A stretch of DNA of 32,811 nucleotides, taken from contig JAAZXM010000047.1 of NCBI GenBank assembly GCA_014240165.1, forward strand, positions 1 through 32,811, read 5' to 3'. The notes under the pieces were generated by a model. That model had not been told where the DNA came from and made no database searches. It was given only the letters and a program-made list of their open reading frames with translations. Within the stretch, counting starts at the first letter, position 1; every line of letters starts with the position of its first letter. This DNA is from Myxococcales bacterium. GTDB lineage: Bacteria; Myxococcota_A; UBA9160; UBA4427. Made by a program: the position numbers and the translations under genes. Shown in pieces: positions 6,563-17,400 of the stretch.

Positions 6563-7517
6563 AAAACGTCGCGCGCTTGGGCGCGGTCTGGGTGCTTTGA
6601 TTTCGGGCGACAGCGCGCGGCCGCGCGCCTCGGCTCCGGCCCCGACTCCGCCTCTAATGGGAAAGTCTGCACCTTCGCACCCTACACAATCCAGTGTCTA
6701 CGAGGAAGCGCCCCTCAAACCCTCGAAACAGGCGTTTCCGAGTTTTCTGCCCGTAGACGAAATCGATCCGAACCCGGACCAACCCCGCCGTCGCTTCGAT
6801 GCGGGAGAGTTGGAACGCCTGGCGGCCTCGATTCTCCGTCACGGCGTACTCCAGCCCGTGGTCGTCCGCCGAGTCGCTGACCGCTACGAATTGATCTTGG
6901 GCGAGCGCCGCTGGCGGGCGAGTCGCGCAGCCGGTCTCAATGCGATCCCGGCTGTGGTTTCCGATTTGGCCGAGGCCGATCGTCTCGAGGTCGCGATCGT
7001 AGAAAACGTGCAGCGCAGCGATCTGAGCCCCCTCGAATTGGCCCACGCCTACCGGGCCCTGGCCGAAGCCGGCGCGACCCAGGAGGAGATCGGGAAAAAG
7101 GTCTCCCAGGATCGCTCGTCGGTGGCGAATTTTATGCGCTTGCTCGAACTCTCCCGGGATATCCAGGAAGACCTCGAGGAGGGCCGGTTGCGCATGGGGC
7201 ACGCCAAGGCGCTGCTTCAAGTGCCCGATCCGGTTCAGCGCGGGCGCTTGCGCGACCGGATCATCAAGGGCGGCCTCTCGGTTCGGGCGACGGAGAAATT
7301 GGCTCGCGCCAGCGAGCAGCCCGCCGCTTCCGGTTCCGCAAACCCACCCGCAGCGCCCATCGACCCCAACCTGGCTCGGAGCCTGGAAGCCCTCCAGGGC
7401 CGCTATCAGGCGCGGGTGAGGCTGAATGGGGGCGCGAAGAAGGGGCGCATCGAAATCGAATATTTCGATCCCGAAGACCTGCAGCGAATATTTTCTCTGC
7501 TTCTGGGAGAGGCGTGA
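6555..7517 (+). CDS. parB: Chromosome partitioning protein ParB (Spo0J)
   Basis: This 320-residue CTP-dependent DNA clamp loads at parS and spreads along DNA. The ATG at 6555 follows GGGAGA and gives the family start MSEKRRALGRGLGALI, whose LGRGLGALI stimulates ParA. After a Pro/Ser-rich linker come VDEIDPNPDQPRRRFD, the CTP-binding motif GERRWRAS (about 116-123) and ENVQRSDLSPLELAHAYRAL. The HTH region is EEIGKKVSQDRSSVANFMRL. The C-terminal dimerisation domain ends IFSLLLGEA. Its targets, the parS array, lie 1.7 kb upstream. An earlier start at 6483 exists in frame but would lie wholly inside parA and lacks conserved sequence. Confidence 0.96.
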   Translation: MSEKRRALGRGLGALISGDSARPRASAPAPTPPLMGKSAPSHPTQSSVYEEAPLKPSKQAFPSFLPVDEIDPNPDQPRRRFDAGELERLAASILRHGVLQPVVVRRVADRYELILGERRWRASRAAGLNAIPAVVSDLAEADRLEVAIVENVQRSDLSPLELAHAYRALAEAGATQEEIGKKVSQDRSSVANFMRLLELSRDIQEDLEEGRLRMGHAKALLQVPDPVQRGRLRDRIIKGGLSVRATEKLARASEQPAASGSANPPAAPIDPNLARSLEALQGRYQARVRLNGGAKKGRIEIEYFDPEDLQRIFSLLLGEA

Positions 7518-7894
7518 TGGCCAAGAACCCACGCCCCTCGCCGCCGGCCGATCGATTGGTGCCCGAGGGTGCCCGTTTCGAAGGCCGTGTTGTTTCTCGG
7601 GGCCAGGCCGCCATCGATGGAGAGGTGATTGGGCCCGTCGAGACCGGAGGCCCCCTTCTGGTCGGCCCGGAAGCGCGCATCGATGGGAGCCTGCGGGTCG
7701 ACTCTCTCGAGCTGGCGGGCCGCGTCGACGGCGACGTCCTCGCGCGGAAGGCAGCAACCCTTTCCGAGGGTGCAACCCTTCGTGGCACCTTGAAGAGCCC
7801 ACGCGTGAGAGTTGCGGAAGGCGCCCACCTCGACGGCCCCTGCCGCATTGGCCCGGCGAACGAGGATGGCGAAAGCGGCGCCGAGTCACCTTGA
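7517..7894 (+). CDS. Bactofilin family protein
   Basis: This 125-residue protein is dominated by short beta repeats of the bactofilin (DUF583) type: FEGRVVSRGQAAIDGEVIG, VGPEARIDGSLRVDSLELAG, RVDGDVLARKAATL. These build a right-handed beta-helix that polymerises without nucleotide. The termini are Pro- and Glu/Ser-rich, probably disordered, as usual. ATG at 7517 follows GGGAGAGG by four bases and overlaps the parB stop. GTG at 7514 is possible but too close to the ribosome site. In Myxococcus, bactofilins are known to act with ParABC, so the coupling to parAB suggests a role in chromosome positioning (inference). Confidence 0.88.
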   Translation: MAKNPRPSPPADRLVPEGARFEGRVVSRGQAAIDGEVIGPVETGGPLLVGPEARIDGSLRVDSLELAGRVDGDVLARKAATLSEGATLRGTLKSPRVRVAEGAHLDGPCRIGPANEDGESGAESP

Positions 7895-8031
7895 ATCTGC
7901 GCTCACTTATGCAAGAATCCGGGGCGCTTCGAAGCGGCTTTCCTCGCTGAAGGCAGTCTCTTAGCGGCACCGCTCGACACTTGTCGACGGCACTGAGCGA
8001 CACGCTGCAGTTGCCAGTCTGGGTTCACTCA

Positions 8032-8079
8032 GGCGGTTTCCGCCAAGCACCGGTTGGCGGATTCGAAGTGCGCCTTCGA
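8032..8079 (+). promoter_or_regulatory. Overlapping hairpins in atp leader
   Basis: GGCGG (8032-8036) can pair with CCGCC (8040-8044). CCGCCAA (8040-8046) can instead pair with TTGGCGG (8054-8060) across a 7-base loop. These two are mutually exclusive. A third hairpin, TCGAAG/CTTCGA (8063-8068 with 8074-8079), follows. No U-tract is present, so this is not a plain terminator. Confidence 0.35.
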
Positions 8080-8187
8080 CGGCGCCCAAGTGGGTGAGCA
8101 CTCTGCGGATCGGGCCCTCGCCGAGATCAAAAAGAGCAGAGCAGTGCAGCGGCGGAAACCACCAGCAATGCGGGAAACGAATTCGAA

Positions 8188-8207
8188 CCGGTTCATTAAC
8201 GAACCGG
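8188..8207 (+). promoter_or_regulatory. Inverted repeat before atpF' ribosome site
   Basis: CCGGTTC-ATTAAC-GAACCGG is a perfect 7-base dyad with a 6-base loop. It ends 14 bases before the atpF' ATG, beside the GGGAGA ribosome site. It could be an operator or an RNA hairpin affecting translation. Confidence 0.45.
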
Positions 8208-8221
8208 CTCCGGGAGAGACG

Positions 8222-8785
8222 ATGACCGAGCAAAGGGTTGGACAAAACGGACAGAGTCAGTTCGTCCCGCACCTTTTGCAACGCAGACTATCCGGGCTGG
8301 GCGCGGTGTTGTTCGGGCTCACCATCGCGGGCCCTGCGAGCGCCGCCGCGGATCTTGTCCTGATCCCGGATTTGCCCACGCTGGTCTCGCTGATTGTTTT
8401 TTTCCTGCTGCTCGTGCTGGCCACCAACGCGTTGATTTTCCGCCCGATTTTTCAGGCCCTGGATGAAAGGGCCAAGCGCGTCGAAGGTGCCCGAGAACGC
8501 GCGGAAGAACTGGACGCCGAGAGCAACGCTCTGCTGGATCGTTACCAATCATCGATCAGGGATGCGCGAGCCGAGGCCGAGTCGAATCGAAAGAATAAAC
8601 TCGGACACGCACGGGAAGAGCAGATCGGGATGGCCGAGGCCGCGCGGGCCCAGGCCGAGGCAAAAATCGAAGAGGCCAGGGCAGGTTTGGAAGCCGCACT
8701 GGTCGCTGCGCGGGAGGGTCTTCGCGCCAGCAGTTCCGACATTGCTCGGGCGGTTGCTGCCCGGGTCATCGGAAGGGAACTCTGA
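8222..8785 (+). CDS. atpF': ATP synthase F0 subunit b' (peripheral stalk)
   Basis: The 187-residue protein has a single strong transmembrane helix (about 48-72, TLVSLIVFFLLLVLATNALI), then FRPIFQALDERAKRVEGARE and a long charged coiled coil ending ARAVAARVIGREL. This is the layout of subunit b/b', the stator stalk of ATP synthase. A second hydrophobic segment precedes it (LSGLGAVLFGLTIAGPASAA), resembling a signal peptide. ATG at 8222 follows GGGAGA. The next gene, another b-type subunit, overlaps by one base (TGATG), and heterodimeric b/b' stalks are known in related bacteria. Confidence 0.88.
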   Translation: MTEQRVGQNGQSQFVPHLLQRRLSGLGAVLFGLTIAGPASAAADLVLIPDLPTLVSLIVFFLLLVLATNALIFRPIFQALDERAKRVEGARERAEELDAESNALLDRYQSSIRDARAEAESNRKNKLGHAREEQIGMAEAARAQAEAKIEEARAGLEAALVAAREGLRASSSDIARAVAARVIGREL

Positions 8786-9360
8786 TGAGCGCTTTCCTGA
8801 AAACCCTGGGTGCGGCGCTCTTGGTCTTGGCATGGCTTCCCGGGCAAGCGCTCGCGGCCGGCGGCGGCGGCGATCCGGTGATGGACCTGATCTACCAGGT
8901 GGGGAATTTCCTGCTGCTGCTCGGAGTGATCTTCTTCGTCGCGCGCAAGCCGGTGATGGCGTATTTCGCCAGCCGCCGGGAACAGATCATGGGCGACCTC
9001 GATCAGGCGGCGGCGGTTCTCGCTGCGGCCGAGGCGCGTCAGGCGGAAATCCAGAGCAAGCTCGGCGAACTCGAGGCCCAATTGGCCGAAATTCAGGAAC
9101 AGTCGCGGCAGCGGGCGGAAGAGGAGAGCCAGCGGATTCTCGCGAAAGCCCGCGAAGCGGCCGAGCGGATTCAATCCGATGCGCTGGAAGCCAGCGCCCA
9201 GGAGCTGCTGAGGGCTCAGCAGGAGCTTCGCGCCGAAGCGGCGGGGCTGGCCGTGGAACTGGCCACAGAGATCTTGGAGCAGCAGGTGGGCGACTCCGAC
9301 CGGCAGCGGCTGCTCGACGAATTCATCACGCGGGTCGAACCGCGATCGGACAACCATTGA
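8785..9360 (+). CDS. atpF: ATP synthase F0 subunit b
   Basis: This 191-residue b subunit has a signal-like N-terminus (to about residue 24, QALAAGGGG), a membrane helix (about 32-52, LIYQVGNFLLLLGVIFFVAR) and then KPVMAYFASRREQIMGDLDQ. A long coiled coil rich in Ala, Glu and Gln follows. It anchors F1 to the membrane through the delta subunit encoded next. The start overlaps the preceding stop. It is probably the partner of b' in a heterodimeric stalk; which of the two is b and which b' is not certain from sequence alone. Confidence 0.9.
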   Translation: MSAFLKTLGAALLVLAWLPGQALAAGGGGDPVMDLIYQVGNFLLLLGVIFFVARKPVMAYFASRREQIMGDLDQAAAVLAAAEARQAEIQSKLGELEAQLAEIQEQSRQRAEEESQRILAKAREAAERIQSDALEASAQELLRAQQELRAEAAGLAVELATEILEQQVGDSDRQRLLDEFITRVEPRSDNH

Positions 9361-9422
9361 GCGAAACGCCTGGCCGATTCGGCATGCGGGCTTTTGGCAC
9401 GGAGAAAGGGCGAGAACGGTAG

Positions 9423-9965
9423 ATGTCTTCCAAGGCCGCAATTCGTTATGCAAAAGCGCTCTTTGCCCTGGGCAAGGAGGAGCAGCGCCTCGCAGCGCTG
9501 CGGCGCGAGCTGGAGAGCCTGGCGGGTCTCCTCGAGGCGCATTCCGAACTCCGCGAAACCCTGCTCACGCCGCTCTACCCCGCCGATCAACGCAAAGCCG
9601 TATTGCTCGAGGTGTCGAATCGAGCCGAGCTCTCTCCGCTCTTGCAGAATTTTACTGCCTACCTCATCGACCGGCGCCGCATGATCGACTTCGACGATAT
9701 CTTCGCGGAGTTCAATCGCCTGGCCGACGAGGACGAGGGCCTGCTAACGGCCAAGGTTCGCTCGGCGAGTCCTCTCGATGCGGAGCGCGAAGAGCGACTT
9801 CAGCGCGCCCTGGCCGATCGGACCGGACGCCGAATTCGCCTGGACGTGGAACTCGACCCGACGTTGATCGCGGGTGCCATTGCGCAGGTCGGTGACCTGG
9901 TCATCGACGGAAGTCTTCGCACGCAGCTGGGTCAGTTGCGCGCCAATCTCATGAAGGGATCCTGA
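9423..9965 (+). CDS. atpH: ATP synthase F1 subunit delta
   Basis: The 180-residue protein starts [20 protein letters not shown], the standard delta (OSCP) N-terminus. It continues through [21 protein letters not shown] to the C-terminal GGAIAQVGD-like motif, here [21 protein letters not shown]. Delta links the b stalk to the top of F1. It lies 62 bases after atpF and two bases before atpA. Length is normal. Confidence 0.95.
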   Translation: MSSKAAIRYAKALFALGKEEQRLAALRRELESLAGLLEAHSELRETLLTPLYPADQRKAVLLEVSNRAELSPLLQNFTAYLIDRRRMIDFDDIFAEFNRLADEDEGLLTAKVRSASPLDAEREERLQRALADRTGRRIRLDVELDPTLIAGAIAQVGDLVIDGSLRTQLGQLRANLMKGS

Positions 9966-9967
9966 TA

Positions 9968-11524
9968 ATGGACATCAAGGCCGGTGAAATAACCGACATC
10001 CTCAAGCGCGAGATCAAGGAATACGATCGCGAAATCGACGTAGCTGAAACGGGAACCGTACTCAGCGCGGGCGATGGGATTGCGCGGGTCTATGGGCTCG
10101 AGAATGCCTTGGCGGGCGAACTCGTCGAATTCGAGGGTGGCATCCGGGGCATGGTGCTGAACCTCGAAGAGGACAACGTGGGCGTCGCGGTCATGGGTGA
10201 GTCCCACGGGATCAAGGAAGGCGGACTGGTTCGCCGAACGGGTCGTATCATCGAGGTGCCCGTGGGCGACGAGATGCTCGGCCGCGTTGTGGATGGACTC
10301 GGAAATGCCATCGATGGCAAGGGGCCGATCAACAACAGCGAGACCCGCCTGGTGGAGATCAAGGCGCCGGGCATCGTGACGCGAAAATCCGTGAGCGAAT
10401 CCCTGGCCACGGGCATCAAGGCCATCGACGCGATGGTGCCCATCGGGCGCGGGCAGCGCGAATTGATCATCGGCGACCGGCAGACGGGCAAAACCGCGAT
10501 CGCGATAGACACCATCATCAACCAGAAGGACACGGACGTTTTCTGTGTCTACGTGGCGGTGGGGCAAAAGCAGTCGACCGTGGCCCAGGTGGTGGACAAG
10601 CTGACCCAGCACGGCGCCATGGAGTACACCGTGGTGGTGGCCGCGACGGCTTCCGATCCGGCCCCGCTGCAGTTCATCTCCCCCTACACGGGCTGCTCCA
10701 TTGCCGAGCATTTCCTGCACTCCGGCCGGCACGCCCTGATTGTTTTCGACGATCTCTCCAAGCAGGCGGTGGCCTATCGGCAACTTTCTCTCCTGCTCAG
10801 GCGCCCGCCGGGACGTGAGGCGTACCCGGGCGATGTTTTCTACCTGCACTCGCGGCTGCTCGAGCGCGCCTGCAAGCTTTCCGACGATATGGGCGGAGGA
10901 AGCCTCACGGCGCTTCCCATCATTGAGACCCAGGCCGGCGATGTTTCCGCCTATATCCCGACCAATGTGATTTCGATTACCGACGGCCAGATCTTCCTGG
11001 AAACGGACCTATTCAACTCTGGGGTTCGGCCGGCCATCAACGTGGGCCTCTCAGTCTCGCGCGTGGGCGGCTCGGCTCAGACCAAGGCCACCAAGGCGGT
11101 GGCGGGTCAGCTGAAGCTCAACCTCGCCCAATATCGCGAGATGGCGGCCTTTGCCCAGTTCGGTAGCGACCTCGACAAGGCCACCCAGGAGCAGTTGGCC
11201 AACGGCGAACGTCAGACCGAGATGCTCAAGCAGCCCCAATACTCGCCCCTGGCCATGGAAGAGCAGGTGGTGGCCATCTACGCCGCCACGCCCGAGACCG
11301 GCCGTGACTCGTGGATTCGTCCCTACGCGCTGGAGGATATCGGTCGCTACGAGCAGGAAATGCTTGATTGGATGCGATCGAGTCACCCCGAGGTCTTCGA
11401 TGCGATTTCATCGAGTGGAAAATTCGAGGACGATACAGAGGCGAAGCTCGTGAGTGCGCTAGACGAATTCGCCAAGGTGTTTCAGCCGTCGCAGCGCGGC
11501 GGGAGCTCGGAAGAGGCAGCCTGA
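9968..11524 (+). CDS. atpA: ATP synthase F1 subunit alpha
   Basis: The 518-residue regulatory subunit of the F1 hexamer starts [16 protein letters not shown]. The P-loop GDRQTGKT is at about 169-176. The segment [17 protein letters not shown] contains the arginine finger that completes the neighbouring catalytic site. Length and motifs match typical alpha (about 500-515). It belongs to the atp operon, with two bases from delta and three to gamma. Confidence 0.97.
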   Translation: MDIKAGEITDILKREIKEYDREIDVAETGTVLSAGDGIARVYGLENALAGELVEFEGGIRGMVLNLEEDNVGVAVMGESHGIKEGGLVRRTGRIIEVPVGDEMLGRVVDGLGNAIDGKGPINNSETRLVEIKAPGIVTRKSVSESLATGIKAIDAMVPIGRGQRELIIGDRQTGKTAIAIDTIINQKDTDVFCVYVAVGQKQSTVAQVVDKLTQHGAMEYTVVVAATASDPAPLQFISPYTGCSIAEHFLHSGRHALIVFDDLSKQAVAYRQLSLLLRRPPGREAYPGDVFYLHSRLLERACKLSDDMGGGSLTALPIIETQAGDVSAYIPTNVISITDGQIFLETDLFNSGVRPAINVGLSVSRVGGSAQTKATKAVAGQLKLNLAQYREMAAFAQFGSDLDKATQEQLANGERQTEMLKQPQYSPLAMEEQVVAIYAATPETGRDSWIRPYALEDIGRYEQEMLDWMRSSHPEVFDAISSSGKFEDDTEAKLVSALDEFAKVFQPSQRGGSSEEAA

Positions 11525-11527
11525 CCC

Positions 11528-13908
<2,381 letters not shown>

Positions 13909-13924
13909 AGCCCCTGATGGGGCT
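13909..13924 (+). promoter_or_regulatory. Hairpin directly after the atpD stop
   Basis: AGCCCC-TGAT-GGGGCT is a perfect 6-base stem with a 4-base loop, starting at the base after the beta stop codon and followed by TTGG. It could be a partial terminator or a 3' stabilising element between beta and epsilon. Confidence 0.5.
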
Positions 13925-13966
13925 TGGCCGCCGCCGGTTTGGGCGCGCCAGCACGGGAGTTTCAAC

Positions 13967-14386
13967 ATGCCGCTCGATCTGATCGTAGTCACGCCCCAAG
14001 GTGAGGCCTTTGCGGAGACCGTCGAACAGGTGGTTCTTCCCGGGAGCGAGGGTGATTTCGGTGTTCTCGAGAGCCATGAGAAATTCCTCACCGCATTGAA
14101 GCCGGGTCCGGTGGAGATCATATTGCCCGATGGCAGCAGCGAATGGGCGGCCATCAGCGATGGCTTCGCCGAAGTCAGCGGCAGCCAGGTGGTGGTGCTG
14201 GTGGATGAGTGTTTCAAGGCCCACGAAATCGACCTCGAGCATGCCCAGCACACCCGCGCCGAGGCCGAGCGCGAACTCGCCGAGTTGCTCGCGCAGAGTG
14301 CGAGTGAAGAAGCCCGGGTCGAGGTGGAGACGACCTTGGTTCGCGCCAGCGCAATGATCGAGGCGCACGGCCGGCACCACGGCTGA
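13967..14386 (+). CDS. atpC: ATP synthase F1 subunit epsilon
   Basis: The 139-residue protein starts MPLDLIVVTPQGEAFAETVE and has the beta-sandwich motif LPGSEGDFGVLESHEKFLTAL. A C-terminal helical part follows (about 85-135), which in this family can inhibit ATP hydrolysis. It is the last gene of the atp operon. The upstream spacer of 58 bases has a GGGAG ribosome site. The convergent gene on the minus strand ends 72 bases downstream, and I see no strong terminator between them. Confidence 0.94.
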   Translation: MPLDLIVVTPQGEAFAETVEQVVLPGSEGDFGVLESHEKFLTALKPGPVEIILPDGSSEWAAISDGFAEVSGSQVVVLVDECFKAHEIDLEHAQHTRAEAERELAELLAQSASEEARVEVETTLVRASAMIEAHGRHHG

Positions 14387-14458
14387 ATGATCCCGAAGGC
14401 GGAGCCGCCGGTCGCGTATGGGGGCGACGCGGGCTTCGTTTCCCAGGCGTAGCGAGCG

Positions 14459-15007
14459 CTATTCCCGGCGCGCGGAGGCTTTCAGCTTGGCTTTTCCGCC
14501 GCTGACGACCACGCGGAACTCAACCTCCTTGCAGCCGAGTTTTTCTCGAACGCTGGCTTCCTGGCGGGCCAGGGCGGCTTGGAGACTGGCGGGGGTGAGG
14601 TTGTCCACGTTCTGCCCGCATTCGCGCGCCGCGTCGCGGTAGGTCTCGAAGAGCGTGCTGAGTTGCTCGTCGCGCTTGTCGCCGGCTTTTTCCGGGGCGG
14701 GACCGCTCTGTTCGTGAAGCTTGGCCTTGAAGACATGCCGCTTATAGGTTCCGTTCTCGATCTGGCGCAGGGTGGCGTCCCATTGGCGCTTCATGGCCTG
14801 AAAACGCGCGTTGAGCGAGTTGAAACGGAAGCGTGCGGCGGTATTCCGGATCGGAACGCCGCTGAAGCGCATGAATTGCTTCTGAACGTCGGCACGCAAA
14901 GAGATGGGTTCACGGGGCTGGCGCCCGAGAAAATAGTGCTCGTAGTCCACCTTCAACTGGCGCAGCTTGTGATCGAGCACCTGCAGGTCTTCGTCGAGAG
15001 AACTCAA
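14459..15007 (-). CDS. Protein resembling the MXAN_5187 C-terminal domain family
   Basis: This 182-residue protein starts at TTG (15007-15005) behind a perfect AGGAGG (15021-15016) eight bases away, which settles the start even though the frame stays open to 15235. It has no signal peptide or membrane segment. The N-terminal half is helical and charged (SSLDEDLQVLDHKLRQLKVD, YEHYFLGRQPREP, RFNSLNARFQAMKRQWDATL). A Lys/Pro/Glu linker leads to a helical C-terminal part (LSTLFETYRDAARECGQNVD) and a short beta end. I associate this pattern with a myxobacterial family named after MXAN_5187, of unknown function, from memory and not a search. It sits next to the AT-rich TGACGCA island. Confidence 0.7.
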   Translation of the reverse strand: MSSLDEDLQVLDHKLRQLKVDYEHYFLGRQPREPISLRADVQKQFMRFSGVPIRNTAARFRFNSLNARFQAMKRQWDATLRQIENGTYKRHVFKAKLHEQSGPAPEKAGDKRDEQLSTLFETYRDAARECGQNVDNLTPASLQAALARQEASVREKLGCKEVEFRVVVSGGKAKLKASARRE

Positions 15008-15477
15008 GCCGGTGGCCTCCTGGCGAACCCACCCGGGGAAACCCCCAGCCCATTGGGCTCGCCGCGGGCCCACGATAGACCGCCCGTCGCCCGCCGGTCC
15101 AGCGCCCGGGGCCTTGATTTTGACGCGCTCCCCCGAAGCGCCCAGGTTCGCTTGGCAAAGGCGCGAACACGAAGCGTCGCGGCCAGAAAGAGCCACCCCG
15201 CAGCAATCCGGTTCGCTGCGTCGTTTATGACGCAAAGATCAGAAGATTGACGCATTTAAAACCTCCCCGGACTCCTCGCCATTGGAGCAGTTTTCAGAGT
15301 ATTCAAAAACCGTATGCATTTCAGCATATTGAAGAGATCCCGGCCCAATCCGCCAAAAACCACACTGACGCAACTCAATATTTGCGTCATAAATTAACGC
15401 GTTTGACCCCATTTCTTGACGCATTTAATGACGCACGTAAATGACGCGTCATGTCTTCTCGCCTGTTTCCGGCTCCG
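15008..15477. other. 470-base gap between bioD and the minus-strand 14459-15007 gene
   Basis: The gap holds the TGACGCA island (15228-15451), and otherwise GC-rich sequence (15030-15220) with no supported gene. Short frames of 61-65 codons cross the island on both strands but lack ribosome sites. The gap presumably contains the promoter of the leftward gene. Confidence 0.6.
15228..15451. repeat. AT-rich island with TGACGCA repeats and a perfect dyad
   Basis: TGACGCA occurs at 15228, 15248, 15366, 15417 and 15429 on the plus strand and at 15383-15389 on the minus strand. TGACGCGTCA, a palindromic variant, is at 15442-15451. TTGACGCATTTAA occurs twice (15247-15259 and 15416-15428). TGACGCAA-N8-TTGCGTCA (15366-15389) is a perfect dyad. 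The island is AT-rich against a GC-rich background and lies between the 3' end of bioD and the minus-strand gene at 14459-15007. It looks like an operator array or iteron-like site; I do not recognise the binding protein. Confidence 0.75.
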
Positions 15478-16170
<693 letters not shown>

Positions 16171-17391
16171 CTAGCTGTGCTGGCCCGGCGAGGTTTCCAG
16201 GGCGGGTATCGACTCTGCGGGGTATTTGGCGACCTGGTCCGCGATCGCATCCGCGATCCCAAGAATTTCACTTTCGGTATGGGTCGCCATGGGGGTGATG
16301 CGTAGCCGCGCAGTTCCTCGGGGCACCGAGGGATGGCGAATGCCCTGGGCGTAGAAGCCCTGGTCGAGCAAGCCCTCGCAGATCGCCATGGTGGTGGCGT
16401 TGTCACCGAGCACGACGGGAACGATATGGGTCGTCGAGGGGGCCGTGGAGATTCCGTGCTCGCCGAGCCGGTTGCGGAGGGCAGCCGCATTGTGCTGGAG
16501 AGCCAGTCTCCGTTCGGGCTCAGCAATCACCAGGTTCAGTGCGGCCCGGGCCGCGGCGACCTGGGGCGGCGCCAAGGCGCATGAAAAAATGAAACTCCGC
16601 GCGGTATTGACCAGCAGGTCGCGCAATTTATGGCTTCCCACCACGAAGGCGCCGAACGAACCCAACGCCTTGCCCAGGGTTCCCATCAGGATATCGATCT
16701 CCCCGGTGTCGACGGCCGCATGCTCCGCGCTGCCGCGTCCACCGGCACCGAGGGTTCCCGTGCCGTGGGCGTCATCGAGCAGAACCAGACAATCGTATCG
16801 CCGAGCCAGGCTCGTGATTTCGGCAATGGGCGCCACGTCGCCGTCCATGCTGTAGAGGCCGTCGATGGCAATCAGGGTGCGGCGAGCGGGGCCGGTCTCG
16901 GCGGCGAGCAGAGTCTCCAAGGCGTCGAGGTCGTTGTGGGGGAAGACGCGAACGTCGGCCCGGGAAAGACGCGCGCCGTCGACGATGGATGCATGGCCCA
17001 GGGCGTCGGAAACGAGCAGGTCACCCGGGCCCAAAAGCGAAGGAATCACGCCCACATTCGCCATATACCCCGTGTTGAACGCGAGCCCGGCTTCGCAGCC
17101 AAAAAAGCCCGCCAATTCGGCCTCCAGGGCCTCGTGCTCCGCGCGGTTGCCGCTGATCAGGCGCGAGCCCCCAGAGGCGCAGCCGCTCTCCCGGGTGGCG
17201 CGGATGCTTGCCTCCACCACGGCTTCGTGTTGGGCGAGGTCAAGGTAGTTGCTGCCTGCAAAAAGCAGTACGTCTCGGCCGTCGACCCGCACCCGCGGCC
17301 CTTGGCTTCCTTCCAATACGCGCATATGCCTGTAGGTGCCACGCGCACGGATGGCATCCAGCACTTCATCCGCGATGGTCTCAAGGGACAT
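16171..17391 (-). CDS. bioF: 8-amino-7-oxononanoate synthase
   Basis: This 406-residue PLP enzyme condenses pimeloyl-thioester with alanine. The conserved DDAHGTGTLG (about 206-215) and the PLP-binding lysine in MGTLGKALGSFGAF (K241) place it in the alpha-oxoamine synthase family. FAGSNYLDLAQH near the N-terminus and SGGSRLISGNRAEHEALE are also typical. Alone it could be confused with the related Kbl or serine palmitoyltransferase, but its place between bioB and bioD decides. The gap to bioB is nine bases. Confidence 0.93.
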   Translation of the reverse strand: MSLETIADEVLDAIRARGTYRHMRVLEGSQGPRVRVDGRDVLLFAGSNYLDLAQHEAVVEASIRATRESGCASGGSRLISGNRAEHEALEAELAGFFGCEAGLAFNTGYMANVGVIPSLLGPGDLLVSDALGHASIVDGARLSRADVRVFPHNDLDALETLLAAETGPARRTLIAIDGLYSMDGDVAPIAEITSLARRYDCLVLLDDAHGTGTLGAGGRGSAEHAAVDTGEIDILMGTLGKALGSFGAFVVGSHKLRDLLVNTARSFIFSCALAPPQVAAARAALNLVIAEPERRLALQHNAAALRNRLGEHGISTAPSTTHIVPVVLGDNATTMAICEGLLDQGFYAQGIRHPSVPRGTARLRITPMATHTESEILGIADAIADQVAKYPAESIPALETSPGQHS

Positions 17392-17400
17392 CGGCGGGCG

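Larger units (their letters stand above)
7895..8221 (+). other. 327-base leader region of the ATP synthase operon
   Basis: No gene is supported here. The frame of atpF' stays open back to 8054, but the added residues look random and the good start is at 8222. The stretch is rich in perfect dyads, listed separately: GGCGG/CCGCC, CCGCCAA/TTGGCGG, TCGAAG/CTTCGA and CCGGTTC/GAACCGG. It presumably contains the operon promoter, which I cannot pinpoint. Confidence 0.5.

Noticed and set aside
6654-8003. 449-codon minus-strand frame opposite parB and the bactofilin gene
   Set aside because: Long antisense frames are expected in GC-rich coding sequence; the plus strand encodes recognisable ParB and bactofilin.
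8054-8221. N-terminal extension of atpF' from 8054
   Set aside because: The added residues are not b-subunit-like; ATG at 8222 has a proper ribosome site.
15239-15444. Frames of 61-65 codons across the TGACGCA island on both strands
   Set aside because: No ribosome site, the repeats run through them, and AT-rich composition is unlike other genes.
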